A stretch of DNA of 64,000 nt from Peptoniphilus grossensis ph5 (GCF_000311825.1 NZ_HE978570.1:58938-122937), one strand, 5' to 3'. Shown: positions 32,366-41,751, counted from the stretch's first letter. Translations and numbers: made by a program. Notes: generated from the letters alone by a model not told the origin.

Positions 32366-33306
32366 ATTATGGACTCCTTCTTTATATCATCAAACATATT
32401 TTTATAATCTACAGTTAACTTTTGCGCTTCTTCAATGGTAACCTTTTGGAAAAGAACCTTGTCCAAGAAAGTCATTTGCGCAAGCTTGTGAAGGTCTGGC
32501 GTAATTACATTGCCAATTTTTGTATAACCTCCAGTAGTTTGTCTGTCAGCTAAAAGAATAATTGGTTGACCATTTGCTGGCACTTGAATTGAGCCAAAGT
32601 TAGTTCCATCAGAAATAATGTCTGCTGTTTCCTTGTGTTCAATTTCTGTTCCCTTTAGTCTAACTCCCATTCTGTCAAAGTCTTTAGTAACTTGGTAGCC
32701 ACCTGATCTAAATAAGTCGTGAATCCCCTTTTCTGTGAAATAATCATCTTGAGGTCCAAGGACAACTCTCAAAATATTGCAGTGTGAAAACTTTGGAAGA
32801 TACTTTTCAGGAATCTTTCTCATAGTTTTTTCCTTTGACTTCTTAATATTTAAAGTGTCCTTAGCTTTTAAGGCTCTACCATCAATTCCACCCATTTTTG
32901 TCTTAATGTGAGTTGACTTTGAACCGTTTACTAGAGGTACATCAATGGAGCCGCCAAAGGCTATATAGCCCCTTATGCCCTCTTTAACTGCTGCAAATTG
33001 AAGAGTGTCCCCTGCTTTAACCTTTATAGTTTCATACATTGGAGCAGGCTCTCCATTAATCTTTGGACTCATATCGGAACCTGTTATTGCAATTGTTAGG
33101 TCTTCGTTAAATTTTAAAGTTGGTCCAAAGTAAGTCATTTCAAGTACAGCTTCGTCAAGTTTATTTCCTACTAAAATATTTGCAAGTTTAAAGTTGTAAT
33201 CATCCATGGCACCTGATGTAGGAATACCTAATTCTTGATAGCCATATCTGCCAGAATCTTGAATTGTTGTAAGAATTCCACCATTTATTACATCGATACT
33301 ACTCAT
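32362..33306 (-). CDS. pxpC: 5-oxoprolinase subunit C (PxpC/KipA family)
   Basis: 314 aa. Biotin-dependent-carboxyltransferase-like fold: VINGGILTTIQDSGRYGYQELGIPTSGAMD at the N-terminus, GGSIDVPLVNGSKSTH, and ADRQTTGGYTKIG near the C-terminus. With PxpA and PxpB it forms the ATP-dependent enzyme that opens 5-oxoproline to glutamate. ATG at 33306 chosen (SD AGAGGTG); it overlaps pxpB by 8 bp. Confidence 0.93.
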   Translation of the reverse strand: MSSIDVINGGILTTIQDSGRYGYQELGIPTSGAMDDYNFKLANILVGNKLDEAVLEMTYFGPTLKFNEDLTIAITGSDMSPKINGEPAPMYETIKVKAGDTLQFAAVKEGIRGYIAFGGSIDVPLVNGSKSTHIKTKMGGIDGRALKAKDTLNIKKSKEKTMRKIPEKYLPKFSHCNILRVVLGPQDDYFTEKGIHDLFRSGGYQVTKDFDRMGVRLKGTEIEHKETADIISDGTNFGSIQVPANGQPIILLADRQTTGGYTKIGNVITPDLHKLAQMTFLDKVLFQKVTIEEAQKLTVDYKNMFDDIKKESII

Positions 33307-34045
33307 GAAGATCACCTCTCTTAACTTTCTTTATGGAAACTTTGTAAGTGTCATTTTCCACTTCTTTTGCTATCCTGTCGTACTCAGCCTTATCAATGGA
33401 TACATACCTGATATAGTCACCTGCTTGGATAAATACTGGCGGCTCCTTAGTGTCATCGTAAAGTTTAAGTGGAGTTCTACCAATTAGTTGCCATCCTCCA
33501 GGTGATTCTAGTGGATACATTCCAGTTTGATTTGCTGCAATTCCAACAGAACCTGGCTCAATTTTTAGTCTTGGGCTCTTTAGTCTTGGAGTAGCAATCC
33601 TTGGATCAAGTCCTCCAAGATAAGTGAAGCCTGGCATAAAGCCCATCATGTAAACTAAATAATCTGTACCAGAGTGAATTTTTATTACTTCATCAACGCT
33701 TAGATTTGCATTTTCAGCAACAAATTCGATGTCAGGACCATATTCTTTTCCATAAAGAGTTGGAATTTCAATAAGTCTAACTTCGTCACTTTGGTTAGCC
33801 TTGTCAGACTTGCTAAGTCCCTTTAGAGTTTCAACCATTTCGCCATAAGAAATTTTTACAGGGTCGTAATTAATTAAAATAGACCTGTAAGTTGGCAAAA
33901 TGTCTAAAATGCCGTCAATATTTTTCTTTTTTAAATTTTCAACAACTGCGGCAATCTTTGCGTTGATTTCCTTTTCGATTGTATTGCCAAATTCCATGAC
34001 AATAGCAGAATCGCCAGCTGTTAGAAATTTTATTTTATCATACAT
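33299..34045 (-). CDS. pxpB: 5-oxoprolinase subunit B (PxpB/KipI family)
   Basis: 248 aa. N-terminal GDSAIVMEFG, middle HSGTDYLVYMMGFMPGFTYLGGL, then SVGIAANQTGMYPLESPGGWQLIGRTPL, all diagnostic for the cyclophilin-like domain of KipI/PxpB. In Bacillus KipI also inhibits the sporulation kinase KinA; nothing here points to that role. SD GGAG; 14 bp after the Nramp-like gene. Confidence 0.93.
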   Translation of the reverse strand: MYDKIKFLTAGDSAIVMEFGNTIEKEINAKIAAVVENLKKKNIDGILDILPTYRSILINYDPVKISYGEMVETLKGLSKSDKANQSDEVRLIEIPTLYGKEYGPDIEFVAENANLSVDEVIKIHSGTDYLVYMMGFMPGFTYLGGLDPRIATPRLKSPRLKIEPGSVGIAANQTGMYPLESPGGWQLIGRTPLKLYDDTKEPPVFIQAGDYIRYVSIDKAEYDRIAKEVENDTYKVSIKKVKRGDLHE

Positions 34046-34059
34046 TTTTTTCTCCTAAA

Positions 34060-35265
34060 TTATCCCAATAGTTTTCCAACGTTTCCTATTACAGTTTTTA
34101 CTCCCATGAAAGCAGTAACTGCAACTACTATCCATCCTAAGATGTAAAGAAGATTAGGGTGAACATAGTCCCCAACGATTTTCTTATTCTTAGATGCAAG
34201 TAGGATTACTGCAAGAGTTATAGGAAGAATGAAACCATTTAATGTTCCAACTACTATTAATAGAGTTTGAGGTTGTCCAATAAAGATAAACATAATTGTA
34301 GACACTACTATAAAGGCAATTGTAACCATATTTTCGTGGTCAGCAACGAATTTAAATAATGTCTTTAGGAAAGATACTGAAGTGTAAGCTGCACCTACAA
34401 CTGAAGTGAAGGCTGCTGCTGCAAATACAATACCAAAAATCTTATATCCAATTACGCCAGAAGCTGCTAGGAATGAAGATGCTGCAATGTTGTCAGGGTC
34501 AATTTGAGCATTTGTCATCTTTGTAACGCCTAGGATTGCTAGGAATAGTAAAATTCTTACGATTAGTGCTACACCAATGCCTAGTGATGCTGATTTTGTT
34601 ACTTGAGAAAGATTTTCTTCACCAGTGATACCTGCATCAATAAGTCTGTGTCCACCTGAGAATATAATGTAACCACCAACAGTTCCACCAATTAGTGTAA
34701 GAGTTGGAGCAACAATACTATTAAATCCACCTGCAGGAGCTACAGCTGATTTTACAGCTTCGCCAACTGGTGGTTGTGTCTTAATTGCTACAAAGGCAAT
34801 TAGGATGATCATCATGGCACCAAGAACTTGTGTAACTCTATCCATGATTGAAGATGCAGATTTAGATGAGAAAAGGATAATACCAATTACTCCACCAATA
34901 GCTGCACCAATTTTTACATCAACGCCAAAAATTACATTAAGTCCAAGTCCAGCACCGCCGACATTACCAATGTTAAATGCCAAGCCGCCAAGAGCAACTA
35001 AAAATGCAATTACATATCCAAGGCCAGGTAGTACATTGTTGGCAATGTCTTGACCTCTCATTTTAGAAACTGCAATAACTCTCCACACATTAAGTTGTGC
35101 TATGTATGAAAAGATTATTGAAATTAAAATTACTGCTGCAAAGTCTGCGCCAATTTTTGTAGTAAAGGTAGCAGTTTGCGTCATAAATCCAGGGCCAATG
35201 GCAGATGTTGCCATTAGAAAGGCTGCTCCTAAAAGAACAGATAAATTACTTTTATTCTTTTCCAT
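34060..35265 (-). CDS. Nramp-family transporter lacking the metal-binding motifs, likely 5-oxoproline-linked
   Basis: 401 aa with about 11 membrane segments. It aligns with the Nramp/YcsG family, but helix 1 carries AIGPGFMTQ in place of the DPGN metal-ion motif, and the MPH motif of helix 6 is absent (that stretch reads GGTVGGYIIFSGGHRLID). Classical manganese or iron transport is therefore unlikely. It sits between pxpA and pxpB, as ycsG does in Bacillus, so uptake of 5-oxoproline or a related compound is the best guess. SD AAGGAG. Confidence 0.85.
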   Translation of the reverse strand: MEKNKSNLSVLLGAAFLMATSAIGPGFMTQTATFTTKIGADFAAVILISIIFSYIAQLNVWRVIAVSKMRGQDIANNVLPGLGYVIAFLVALGGLAFNIGNVGGAGLGLNVIFGVDVKIGAAIGGVIGIILFSSKSASSIMDRVTQVLGAMMIILIAFVAIKTQPPVGEAVKSAVAPAGGFNSIVAPTLTLIGGTVGGYIIFSGGHRLIDAGITGEENLSQVTKSASLGIGVALIVRILLFLAILGVTKMTNAQIDPDNIAASSFLAASGVIGYKIFGIVFAAAAFTSVVGAAYTSVSFLKTLFKFVADHENMVTIAFIVVSTIMFIFIGQPQTLLIVVGTLNGFILPITLAVILLASKNKKIVGDYVHPNLLYILGWIVVAVTAFMGVKTVIGNVGKLLG

Positions 35266-35275
35266 ATTTTTCTCC

Positions 35276-36049
35276 TTATTTTAAGAAACTAGACAAAGGT
35301 TTAATTTCAATGCCTTCTGCCTTTAGTCCTTCTCTAATATTTTTTACAAATTCAAGAGCTTCAGGGTTGTCACCGTGAACGCAAATTGAATCAGCAACAA
35401 TGTCAATTTCCTTGCCATCTGCAGTTGTAACCTTGTTTTCTTTAATCATCTTTACAACTCTTGGGATAGCATCTTTAGGATCCTTAACGAAGGCACCTGG
35501 AAGTGATCTATTTACTAGAGTTCCATCTTCGTTGTATCCTCTGTCAGCAAAAACTTCTTGAGCAACTCTTAGTCCTCTTCTCTTGCCTTCTTTGGCAATG
35601 TAAGATCCACTAAGTACCATTAAGATTAAGTCTCTATCGTATTCTTCAACTGCATCTAAAACTGCGTTTGCAAGTTTTTCGTCATTACAAGCAGTGTTGT
35701 AAAATGCTCCGTGAAGTTTCATATGTTGTAATTTCTTTCCGTGAGCCTTTGCAAAAGCAGCAAGTGCTCCAACTTGATAAAGCATGTAAGCTCTAGCTTC
35801 TTCTGGTTTGACATCCATTTTTCTTCTGCCAAATCCCATTAGGTCTGGATAACCAGGGTGAGCACCAATTTCTACGCCATTATCTGCAGCTGCCTTACAA
35901 GTTGCATCCATAATTAGTGGATCGCCAGCGTGATAACCGCAAGCGCAGTTGATGCTAGTTACATACTTAACTATTTCAGCATCCATGCCCATTTTATAAG
36001 CGCCAAAGGATTCACCAATGTCGCTGTTTAAATCTACAAAATATTGCAT
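35276..36049 (-). CDS. pxpA: 5-oxoprolinase subunit A (PxpA, LamB/YcsF family)
   Basis: 257 aa. N-terminal [17 protein letters not shown] and [16 protein letters not shown], then [15 protein letters not shown] and a C-terminal CVHGDNPEA; these are the LamB/YcsF hallmarks. It works with PxpB and PxpC. The ATG at 36049 follows GGGGGA; the longer frame starts within the promoter and is rejected. It is first of the operon. Confidence 0.94.
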   Translation of the reverse strand: MQYFVDLNSDIGESFGAYKMGMDAEIVKYVTSINCACGYHAGDPLIMDATCKAAADNGVEIGAHPGYPDLMGFGRRKMDVKPEEARAYMLYQVGALAAFAKAHGKKLQHMKLHGAFYNTACNDEKLANAVLDAVEEYDRDLILMVLSGSYIAKEGKRRGLRVAQEVFADRGYNEDGTLVNRSLPGAFVKDPKDAIPRVVKMIKENKVTTADGKEIDIVADSICVHGDNPEALEFVKNIREGLKAEGIEIKPLSSFLK

Positions 36050-36095
36050 AATTTTCCCCCTTTTTCTAAATAAACAATTGCAATAACTTAACTTT

Positions 36096-36124
36096 ATTAT
36101 AATAAAAATTCCTATAATATGCAA
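36096..36124 (-). promoter_or_regulatory. Promoter of the 5-oxoprolinase operon
   Basis: TTGCAT, 17 bp, TATAAT on the minus strand. Confidence 0.65.
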
Positions 36125-36167
36125 ACATTGTCAAAGGGATTTCAAAAAGATTATGATAATATATTTA

Positions 36168-36196
36168 TTTAAAAAAACGAGGTCAATGCCTCGTTT
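36168..36196 (-). terminator. Terminator of the thiamine-type ABC operon
   Basis: Perfect arms AAACGAGG/CCTCGTTT, a 6-base loop and a T run; the stem touches the stop codon of the ATPase gene. Confidence 0.92.
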
Positions 36197-36948
36197 CAAA
36201 TAAGTTTATCAAGTTTTTCGATAATGTATTTTTTGTATTCAATAAATTTTTTGTCTTCAAAAAAATTTTCTTGAAAGTCTTCTTTTATTTCGATTTCATC
36301 AATTATAGTTCCTGGGTTTTTTCCCATGATGTATATTCTATCTGAAATCTTAACTGCCTCTTCAATGTCGTGAGTTATAAAAATCGTAGAAATTTTCATC
36401 TCATTAATAATATTTTTATACCACTTGTGAATGGAAGACTTAGTTATGGCATCAAGGGCAGAAAAGGGCTCATCTAAAAGTGCAACTTCATTGGAAAAGA
36501 CGTAGGTCCTAAGAAGGGCTGCCCTTTGCGCCATGCCGCCAGAAAGCTGTGAAGGATACTTATCCTCTGTCCCTTCAAGACCAAAGTCTTTAAAGTAGCC
36601 GCGAACTTTTTCTCGGGCAATTTTTTTCTTGTCGCCACGAAGAACTAGAGGTAGAGAAACATTGTCTATAATTGTCATGTAGGGAAGGAGAAGGTCCTTT
36701 TGCAGCATATAGGAAATTTTACCTGCCACGCCAGTTACCTCTTCTCCCTTTAGAAAAACTCTACCCCTATCTGGTTTTAAAAGACCAGCTATTATGTTAA
36801 ATAGCGTAGTCTTTCCAGAGCCAGATACTCCAACAAGGGAGACTAATTCACCCTTATTTAATTTAATGTTTATGTCCTTTAAGACAAGCTTGTCGCCAAA
36901 GGACTTGTCAACATCTTCTACTCTTAAAATTTCTAATTTTTCACTCAT
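36196..36948 (-). CDS. thiZ: ABC transporter ATP-binding protein for a thiamine precursor (ThiZ-like)
   Basis: 250 aa. Walker A GVSGSGKTT, Q-loop MLQKD, signature LSGGMAQR, Walker B VALLDEPFSALDA and H-loop FITHDI, typical of the SsuB/TauB/ThiZ importer class. The start overlaps the binding-protein gene by 4 bp. The TPP riboswitch at the head of the operon points to thiamine or a pyrimidine precursor as cargo. Confidence 0.88.
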   Translation of the reverse strand: MSEKLEILRVEDVDKSFGDKLVLKDINIKLNKGELVSLVGVSGSGKTTLFNIIAGLLKPDRGRVFLKGEEVTGVAGKISYMLQKDLLLPYMTIIDNVSLPLVLRGDKKKIAREKVRGYFKDFGLEGTEDKYPSQLSGGMAQRAALLRTYVFSNEVALLDEPFSALDAITKSSIHKWYKNIINEMKISTIFITHDIEEAVKISDRIYIMGKNPGTIIDEIEIKEDFQENFFEDKKFIEYKKYIIEKLDKLI

Positions 36949-37967
36949 TTTAATTTTTCAGGATTTACAAAATCATTAGTGAAACCAAAATCCTTAGGAA
37001 TTTCCTTGTCAATTAATTTGTTTTCCCATAGCCAAGCGTAGAAATTATTCCATCTGTCTGCATTTATTTCACCAAAATAATTTGCATCGTCTTTGTACTT
37101 GTCAGCTATATATTCCATTGCCTTTACTGTGTAGTCTTTGTCAAGTTCTGGATTTAATTTAACAAGAATTTCTGCTGCTTCCTTTGGATTTTCTGCTGCA
37201 TATTCATAGCCCTTAGAGAAGGCACGCATAAATCTCTTTGCCACATCTTCCTTGTCCATTAAGAAGTCGTTATTGGCAATTAAAATTGGTGTGTAGTAGT
37301 CAAAAATTGGGTTGATGTCTTTAAAGGCAAAATAATTAATTGGCAGATTTTCCATTTCAGCTCTAACGCCATCAACTGGATAGAAGATCCAAACTGTGTC
37401 AATGTCCTTGCCTTGGATTGCTGCAATATTATTTGTAACATCACCAGGAATTAAGTTGACCTTAGAAAAATCTCCACCGTCATCTTCTACAACTTGCTTT
37501 AAAATTGCTTGTTCAATTGGAAGACCCCAAGTTGAGTGGTTATGTCCTTCCATGTCCTTTGGTCTTTCAATATTTTTGTCCTTGGCAGAAAAAATACCTG
37601 AAGTGTTGTGGTTTATTATTGCAGCAACAGCTGTTACTGGAAGTGGTTCATCACTTGCAAAGGCTGGTGCAATTGTGTCTTGGAAGGATACTCCAAAGTC
37701 AGCCTTGCCTGATGCAACAAGAGCTTCAGCTCCATTTGCTGGTGGTTGGTTTACTTCAACTTCAATTCCTTCATCGGCAAAAAATCCCTTGTCCATTGCC
37801 ACATAAAGTCCTGCATGGTTTACATTGGGATCCCAGTCAAGTAAAAAGCTAACTTTTTCTGTTGGGACATCCTTTTTTTCTTCAACTTTTTTATTTTCAG
37901 TTTTGCCACAAGCTGTAAGCATAAGGCCTGCCAATAATAAAACTGATAATTTTTTTAAATTTTTCAT
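36945..37967 (-). CDS. thiY: NMT1/THI5-like substrate-binding lipoprotein (ThiY-like)
   Basis: 340 aa. Lipobox in LLLAGLMLTAC. The mature protein has the THI5/NMT1 pattern: VSFLLDWDPNVNHAGLYVAMDKGFF, the stretch ending VNQPPANGAEALVASGKADFGVS, and YYTPILIANN. ThiY proteins bind formylaminopyrimidine or related pyrimidines. ATG at 37967 chosen with SD GGAGGAAAA; it overlaps the permease gene by 4 bp. Confidence 0.9.
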   Translation of the reverse strand: MKNLKKLSVLLLAGLMLTACGKTENKKVEEKKDVPTEKVSFLLDWDPNVNHAGLYVAMDKGFFADEGIEVEVNQPPANGAEALVASGKADFGVSFQDTIAPAFASDEPLPVTAVAAIINHNTSGIFSAKDKNIERPKDMEGHNHSTWGLPIEQAILKQVVEDDGGDFSKVNLIPGDVTNNIAAIQGKDIDTVWIFYPVDGVRAEMENLPINYFAFKDINPIFDYYTPILIANNDFLMDKEDVAKRFMRAFSKGYEYAAENPKEAAEILVKLNPELDKDYTVKAMEYIADKYKDDANYFGEINADRWNNFYAWLWENKLIDKEIPKDFGFTNDFVNPEKLK

Positions 37968-38725
37968 TTTTCCTCCGTCCACGGCATCATCTTTTTTTGT
38001 ATGAAGCCAACTAACTTCATCAAAATAAGAGAAATTGCCGAAATTAAAAATATAACTGCAAACATCTTGTCAAAGGAGTAATTTTTTTGAACTCTAATCA
38101 TATATACTCCCAGTCCCTTATAACCACCGAGCCACTCGGCTATTACTGCACCTACAACAGAATAGGAAACTGCAATTTTAAAGGCTGAGAAAAAATTCCC
38201 CAGGCTCTCAGGCAGTTTAATGTACCTATAAATTTCTGTCTTGCCAGCACCCATTGCCTTTAATAATTTTACCTTGTCTTGATCCACCTCTTTAAAGGCC
38301 TCAAGAAGAGACACTGCAACTGGAAAAAATGTTACGATTACAATAAGGGTAATCTTTGGTGCAATGCCATAGCCCATCCATAGAACCAGTAGGGGTGCAA
38401 TGGCAACTGTTGGCACAGTTTGTGTCAAAACTAAAATTGGATAAAGTGCAGAGTAAATAAAATCTGACAAATCCATTAGTAGGGCGGCAATAAAGCCAAG
38501 ACTGACGCCAACAAATAGACCTAAAAAAGCCTCTGTAAGTGTTGTGCCCAGGTGTGACGAAATTGTAGAAAAATCTGTCACAAAGGCCTTTATAACATCA
38601 AAGGGTTTGGGCAGTAAATAGGGTCCTACTATTCCCCTTGTGGTTACAAAATGCCAAATAGCTACAATGATTATTATCAAAGAAGCTGCTGAGATATTAT
38701 CCTTGATACTTGCCGGTTTTTTCAT
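37964..38725 (-). CDS. thiX: ABC transporter permease (ThiX-like)
   Basis: 253 aa with six membrane helices. The BPD_transp_1 EAA-type loop reads EAFKEVDQDKVKLLKAMGAGKTEIYRYIKLPESL, between helices 4 and 5. The start overlaps the thiamine-binding-like gene by 29 bp and has no strong SD, suggesting coupling. It forms the membrane channel for the neighbouring binding protein and ATPase. Confidence 0.9.
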   Translation of the reverse strand: MKKPASIKDNISAASLIIIIVAIWHFVTTRGIVGPYLLPKPFDVIKAFVTDFSTISSHLGTTLTEAFLGLFVGVSLGFIAALLMDLSDFIYSALYPILVLTQTVPTVAIAPLLVLWMGYGIAPKITLIVIVTFFPVAVSLLEAFKEVDQDKVKLLKAMGAGKTEIYRYIKLPESLGNFFSAFKIAVSYSVVGAVIAEWLGGYKGLGVYMIRVQKNYSFDKMFAVIFLISAISLILMKLVGFIQKKMMPWTEEK

Positions 38726-38996
38726 CTATAGTCAAAATCCCCTTTTCAGAATAAAAAGTCTTGGAATAACAAGCAACTTGTTCCGAAATTTCTCCTGCCA
38801 TCTTGACGCAGTTTTTTAGAATTTCAAAGGCTTTGTCAAAGTCATCTAATTCTATAACTGTTTCAAAGGGCGTAACAACATAATTTACTTTTTCGCTTTT
38901 AATATATTCAATTACCTTGTCTACAACTTCAACAACAGATTCTGTTGTGCCTTCTTTAGTTGTAGGAAGGATTTGTATAGCTACTGAAATCTTCAT
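38697..38996 (-). CDS. MTH1187/YkoF-type thiamine-binding protein (DUF77)
   Basis: 99 aa. SVAIQILPTT, YIKSEKVNYVVTPFETVIE and a helix DKAFEILKNCVKMAGE fit the MTH1187 family, which binds thiamine or thiamine phosphates in the cytoplasm. ATG at 38996 with SD GGAGG; the longer in-frame start lies in the riboswitch terminator. First gene of the operon, directly behind the TPP riboswitch. Confidence 0.88.
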   Translation of the reverse strand: MKISVAIQILPTTKEGTTESVVEVVDKVIEYIKSEKVNYVVTPFETVIELDDFDKAFEILKNCVKMAGEISEQVACYSKTFYSEKGILTIDEKTGKYQG

Positions 38997-39037
38997 ATTA
39001 ACCTCCTCCAATAAATTTACAAAATAAATTTTTGCAT

Positions 39038-39060
39038 AAAAAAAGTCTCCAAAGGGAGAC
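39038..39060 (-). terminator. Expression-platform terminator of the TPP riboswitch
   Basis: GTCTCC/GGAGAC stem with CTTT loop and seven T on the minus strand, between the aptamer and the first start codon. Confidence 0.9.
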
Positions 39061-39066
39061 ATACTT

Positions 39067-39139
39067 TTCCCAAGACAGCATTACCTGCCCTGGTCCAAAG
39101 GGTTTAAGGATAACCTAATCTCAGCAAAAGCTCCCCTGA
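39067..39139 (-). promoter_or_regulatory. TPP riboswitch (thi box)
   Basis: Minus strand shows the conserved parts in order: GGGGAGC, GCTGAGATTAGG, ACCCTTTGGACC, GGCAGGTAATGCTG, and TTGGGAA. It is followed at once by a terminator, so thiamine pyrophosphate would turn off transcription of the ABC operon. Confidence 0.95.
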
Positions 39140-39146
39140 TACTTTT

Positions 39147-39175
39147 ATTATAGTCATTAGAATTTTTTATTACAA
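39147..39175 (-). promoter_or_regulatory. Promoter of the TPP-controlled operon
   Basis: TTGTAA, 17 bp, TATAAT on the minus strand, just upstream of the aptamer. Confidence 0.8.
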
Positions 39176-39185
39176 GGGCAAGTAA

Positions 39186-39216
39186 AAGAAAAAAAGTAGA
39201 CTCTCGCCTACTTTTT
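39186..39216 (-). terminator. Terminator after the nitroreductase gene
   Basis: Arms AAAAAGTAG/CTACTTTTT with an 8-base loop, then TT; minus strand. Confidence 0.88.
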
Positions 39217-39226
39217 ATGCTTATCT

Positions 39227-39802
39227 TTATTCAATTACTCTTAAAATTTCATCAATTGGCTTCTTGACCTTTTCTTCTGGTTCTTCTTCTATTTTTCCAA
39301 AAGGCATCTCTGCTATAAGTTCCCAGGAGTCAGGAATTTCATAAAGTTCCTTTACCCAGGAGTCAATGACAGGATTGTAGTGTTGGTTGCTTGCACCAAT
39401 CTCCTCATCTCTTAAAGCCTGCCAAATATTTAGCTGGACCATGGCAGCTGAATGATGACCCCAAGTTTCAAAATATTCTTTGTAGGAAGGTATATTTTTT
39501 TCCTGAGCCTTAATTTCATCTTTGTCAATAAAAATTAGGGCAGTTCCCTTGGCGTGATAAAAGCCATGGAATTTTTCTTCCTTAATTTTATTGTCAAAAG
39601 TTTCATTTACCCTCTTCCAAAAGTCCTTGGACTTGTCGTCAAAAAGCAAGAGGACCCTAGTAGTTTGTGAATTCATGTGTGAAGGAGTGATGTTTAGGAC
39701 ATCTTCAATTAAATATTTTATCTCTTCATTGGATAGATCCACATCTTCTGACAAATTGTAGTAAGACCTTCTCTTTTTAATAATTTCTATATATTCTTGC
39801 AT
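39227..39802 (-). CDS. Nitroreductase family protein
   Basis: 191 aa. The FMN-dependent nitroreductase pattern (KKRRSYYNL at the start, HMNSQTTRVLLLF, GTALIFIDKDE, GASNQHYNP) is like the FrmB/HBN1 subgroup. Reduces nitro compounds or quinones in vitro; natural substrate unknown. ATG at 39802 with SD GAGGTG. Single gene between the TPP promoter and an ABC exporter. Confidence 0.88.
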   Translation of the reverse strand: MQEYIEIIKKRRSYYNLSEDVDLSNEEIKYLIEDVLNITPSHMNSQTTRVLLLFDDKSKDFWKRVNETFDNKIKEEKFHGFYHAKGTALIFIDKDEIKAQEKNIPSYKEYFETWGHHSAAMVQLNIWQALRDEEIGASNQHYNPVIDSWVKELYEIPDSWELIAEMPFGKIEEEPEEKVKKPIDEILRVIE

Positions 39803-39856
39803 AATACACCTCGCTAAATTCAATACTTATAAAGATGATACCCGAAAACAATTAAA

Positions 39857-41602
39857 TTATTCTAACCTGCCGCCCTTGGTGTAGAGGTTGTAATAGTATC
39901 CCCTCTTTGCCATAAGCTCTTGGTGACTTCCTCTTTCCACAATGCCATCTCTTGTCATTACAAGGATTAAGTCTGCATTTTGTACTGTTGTAAGCCTGTG
40001 GGCTATGGTAATAGTTGTCCTTCCCTTTGAAAGTTTTTCTATGGAATCTTGAACTACAATTTCACTTTTGTTGTCAAGGGCAGAAGTTGCTTCGTCTAAA
40101 ATTAAAATTGGCGGATTTTTTAAGAAGACTCGGGCAATGGAAATTCTCTGCTTTTGTCCTCCAGATAGTTTTACACCACGCTCGCCAACATAGGTGTCAA
40201 AGCCATTAGGTAGGCTCTTAATAAATTCATAGGCACCGGCAAGTTTTGCAGCCTCAATAATTTCTCTATCACTGGCAGTACTTTTGCCGTAGCCAATATT
40301 GTCCTTTACTGTGCCAGAAAATAAATAGACATCCTGTTGCACTATGCCGATGTTTTCTCTCAAGGACTTTATTTTTATGTCACGCACATCAATGCCATCA
40401 ACTGTGACAGACCCAGCATCCACATCGTAAAACCTTGGAATGAGATTGCAAATTGTAGTCTTTCCTGCACCACTTGGACCAACTATGGCAAGCTTCTCGC
40501 CTGGCGTTATGTCCACAGAAAAATTATTTAAGACCTTGCCCTCGCCCTTGCCATAGGAAAAGTCCACATTCTTAAAGTAAATCTCTCCCCTAACATTTTT
40601 TATCTCAAGAGCATCTTCCTTGTCCTTGATGTCAGACTCTATAGCCATAATTTCTGCAAATCTTTCAATGCCTGTCATTCCCTTTTGGAACTGCTCAGTA
40701 AATTCAATAATTCGTCTAACAGTTGCAAGAAGGGACTGGATAAACATTACATAGACAATTAAGTCCTCGGGACCAATTTCTCCCTTCATGAGGAAGTAGC
40801 CGCCACTTGCAATTAAAATCAAATACATAAGTCCGTCGAAGATCCTGTTAATTGTGTTAAAGCCAGCCATAGACCTGTAGTATCTCTTTTTAATTCCAAG
40901 GAATTTGTTGTTTTCCTCAGTGAATTTTTCCCTTTCCACATCTTCATTGGCAAAGGACTTTACAACCTTTATGCCAAGAAGGGAGTCTTCAATGGAAGAA
41001 TTTAGGTGACCAATGTGGACCCTTTGATCCTTTTGTGCCCTTCTCATTTTATTTCTGTAGTGACCAGAAAAATAAATCATAAGTGGAATCATAAGATAAA
41101 TAAGAAGTGTCATCTTTACATTTATCTTAAGAAGAATTATTAGTGAGATGATAATTTTTATGGCGCCAATAAAATATTCTTCGGGACAGTGGTGGGCAAA
41201 CTCCGTTATGTCAAAGAGGTCGTTGGTAATCCTTGACATGATGACGCCAACCTTGGTCTCGTTGTAAAATGTATCAGAGAGACCTTGTAGGTGGGCGTAG
41301 AGGTCTCTTCTCATGTCCGTCTCAATACGCGCACCCATTATGTGACCAATGCTGGTCATAAAATATTGGGCAATGACTTCTATTGTCTTAATCAGAATAT
41401 AAATCAGCGAAAGCTTTAGAACAAAGCCAAAGGTAATTGACGCTAAATCATTCATGCCCCTATTAGTTAAAGCTCGAAGAAGCAGTGGCAAAATCATTTC
41501 ACTTGCCGTAGTGAGTCCTGCACAAAATAAGTCTAAGAAAAGAGTAAATCTATATTTATAAAAATAGGGCAGAACTTTTTTTATCAAATGTTTATTTTTC
41601 AT
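39857..41602 (-). CDS. ABC exporter, fused membrane and ATPase domains (MsbA/multidrug type)
   Basis: 581 aa. Six-helix ABC membrane domain (about 15-310), then an ATPase domain with Walker A GPSGAGKTT, signature LSGGQKQR, Walker B ILILDEATSALD and H-loop IAHRLTT, all intact. Works as a homodimer. Substrate unknown (drug, peptide or lipid). The SD GGAGGA precedes the ATG at 41602. It diverges from murJ. Confidence 0.92.
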   Translation of the reverse strand: MKNKHLIKKVLPYFYKYRFTLFLDLFCAGLTTASEMILPLLLRALTNRGMNDLASITFGFVLKLSLIYILIKTIEVIAQYFMTSIGHIMGARIETDMRRDLYAHLQGLSDTFYNETKVGVIMSRITNDLFDITEFAHHCPEEYFIGAIKIIISLIILLKINVKMTLLIYLMIPLMIYFSGHYRNKMRRAQKDQRVHIGHLNSSIEDSLLGIKVVKSFANEDVEREKFTEENNKFLGIKKRYYRSMAGFNTINRIFDGLMYLILIASGGYFLMKGEIGPEDLIVYVMFIQSLLATVRRIIEFTEQFQKGMTGIERFAEIMAIESDIKDKEDALEIKNVRGEIYFKNVDFSYGKGEGKVLNNFSVDITPGEKLAIVGPSGAGKTTICNLIPRFYDVDAGSVTVDGIDVRDIKIKSLRENIGIVQQDVYLFSGTVKDNIGYGKSTASDREIIEAAKLAGAYEFIKSLPNGFDTYVGERGVKLSGGQKQRISIARVFLKNPPILILDEATSALDNKSEIVVQDSIEKLSKGRTTITIAHRLTTVQNADLILVMTRDGIVERGSHQELMAKRGYYYNLYTKGGRLE

Positions 41603-41693
41603 TTATCCTCCTAATTTCATGTTAAATAATATTTTATATAAGCAATGATAACACATAATTAATTTTCTTTAAAATACTTGAAATTCCCTTTAC

Positions 41694-41722
41694 TTGACAT
41701 AAAATTTTAAACAAATTATAAT
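41694..41722 (+). promoter_or_regulatory. Promoter of murJ
   Basis: TTGACA, 17 bp, TATAAT; perfect consensus. Confidence 0.9.
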
Positions 41723-41751
41723 TTGATAAGACTTATAAAGGAGATTTTAAA

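Noticed and set aside
36049..36124. Extended N-terminus for PxpA
   Set aside because: The extra 25 residues cover the promoter -10 and -35; the family starts at [10 protein letters not shown].
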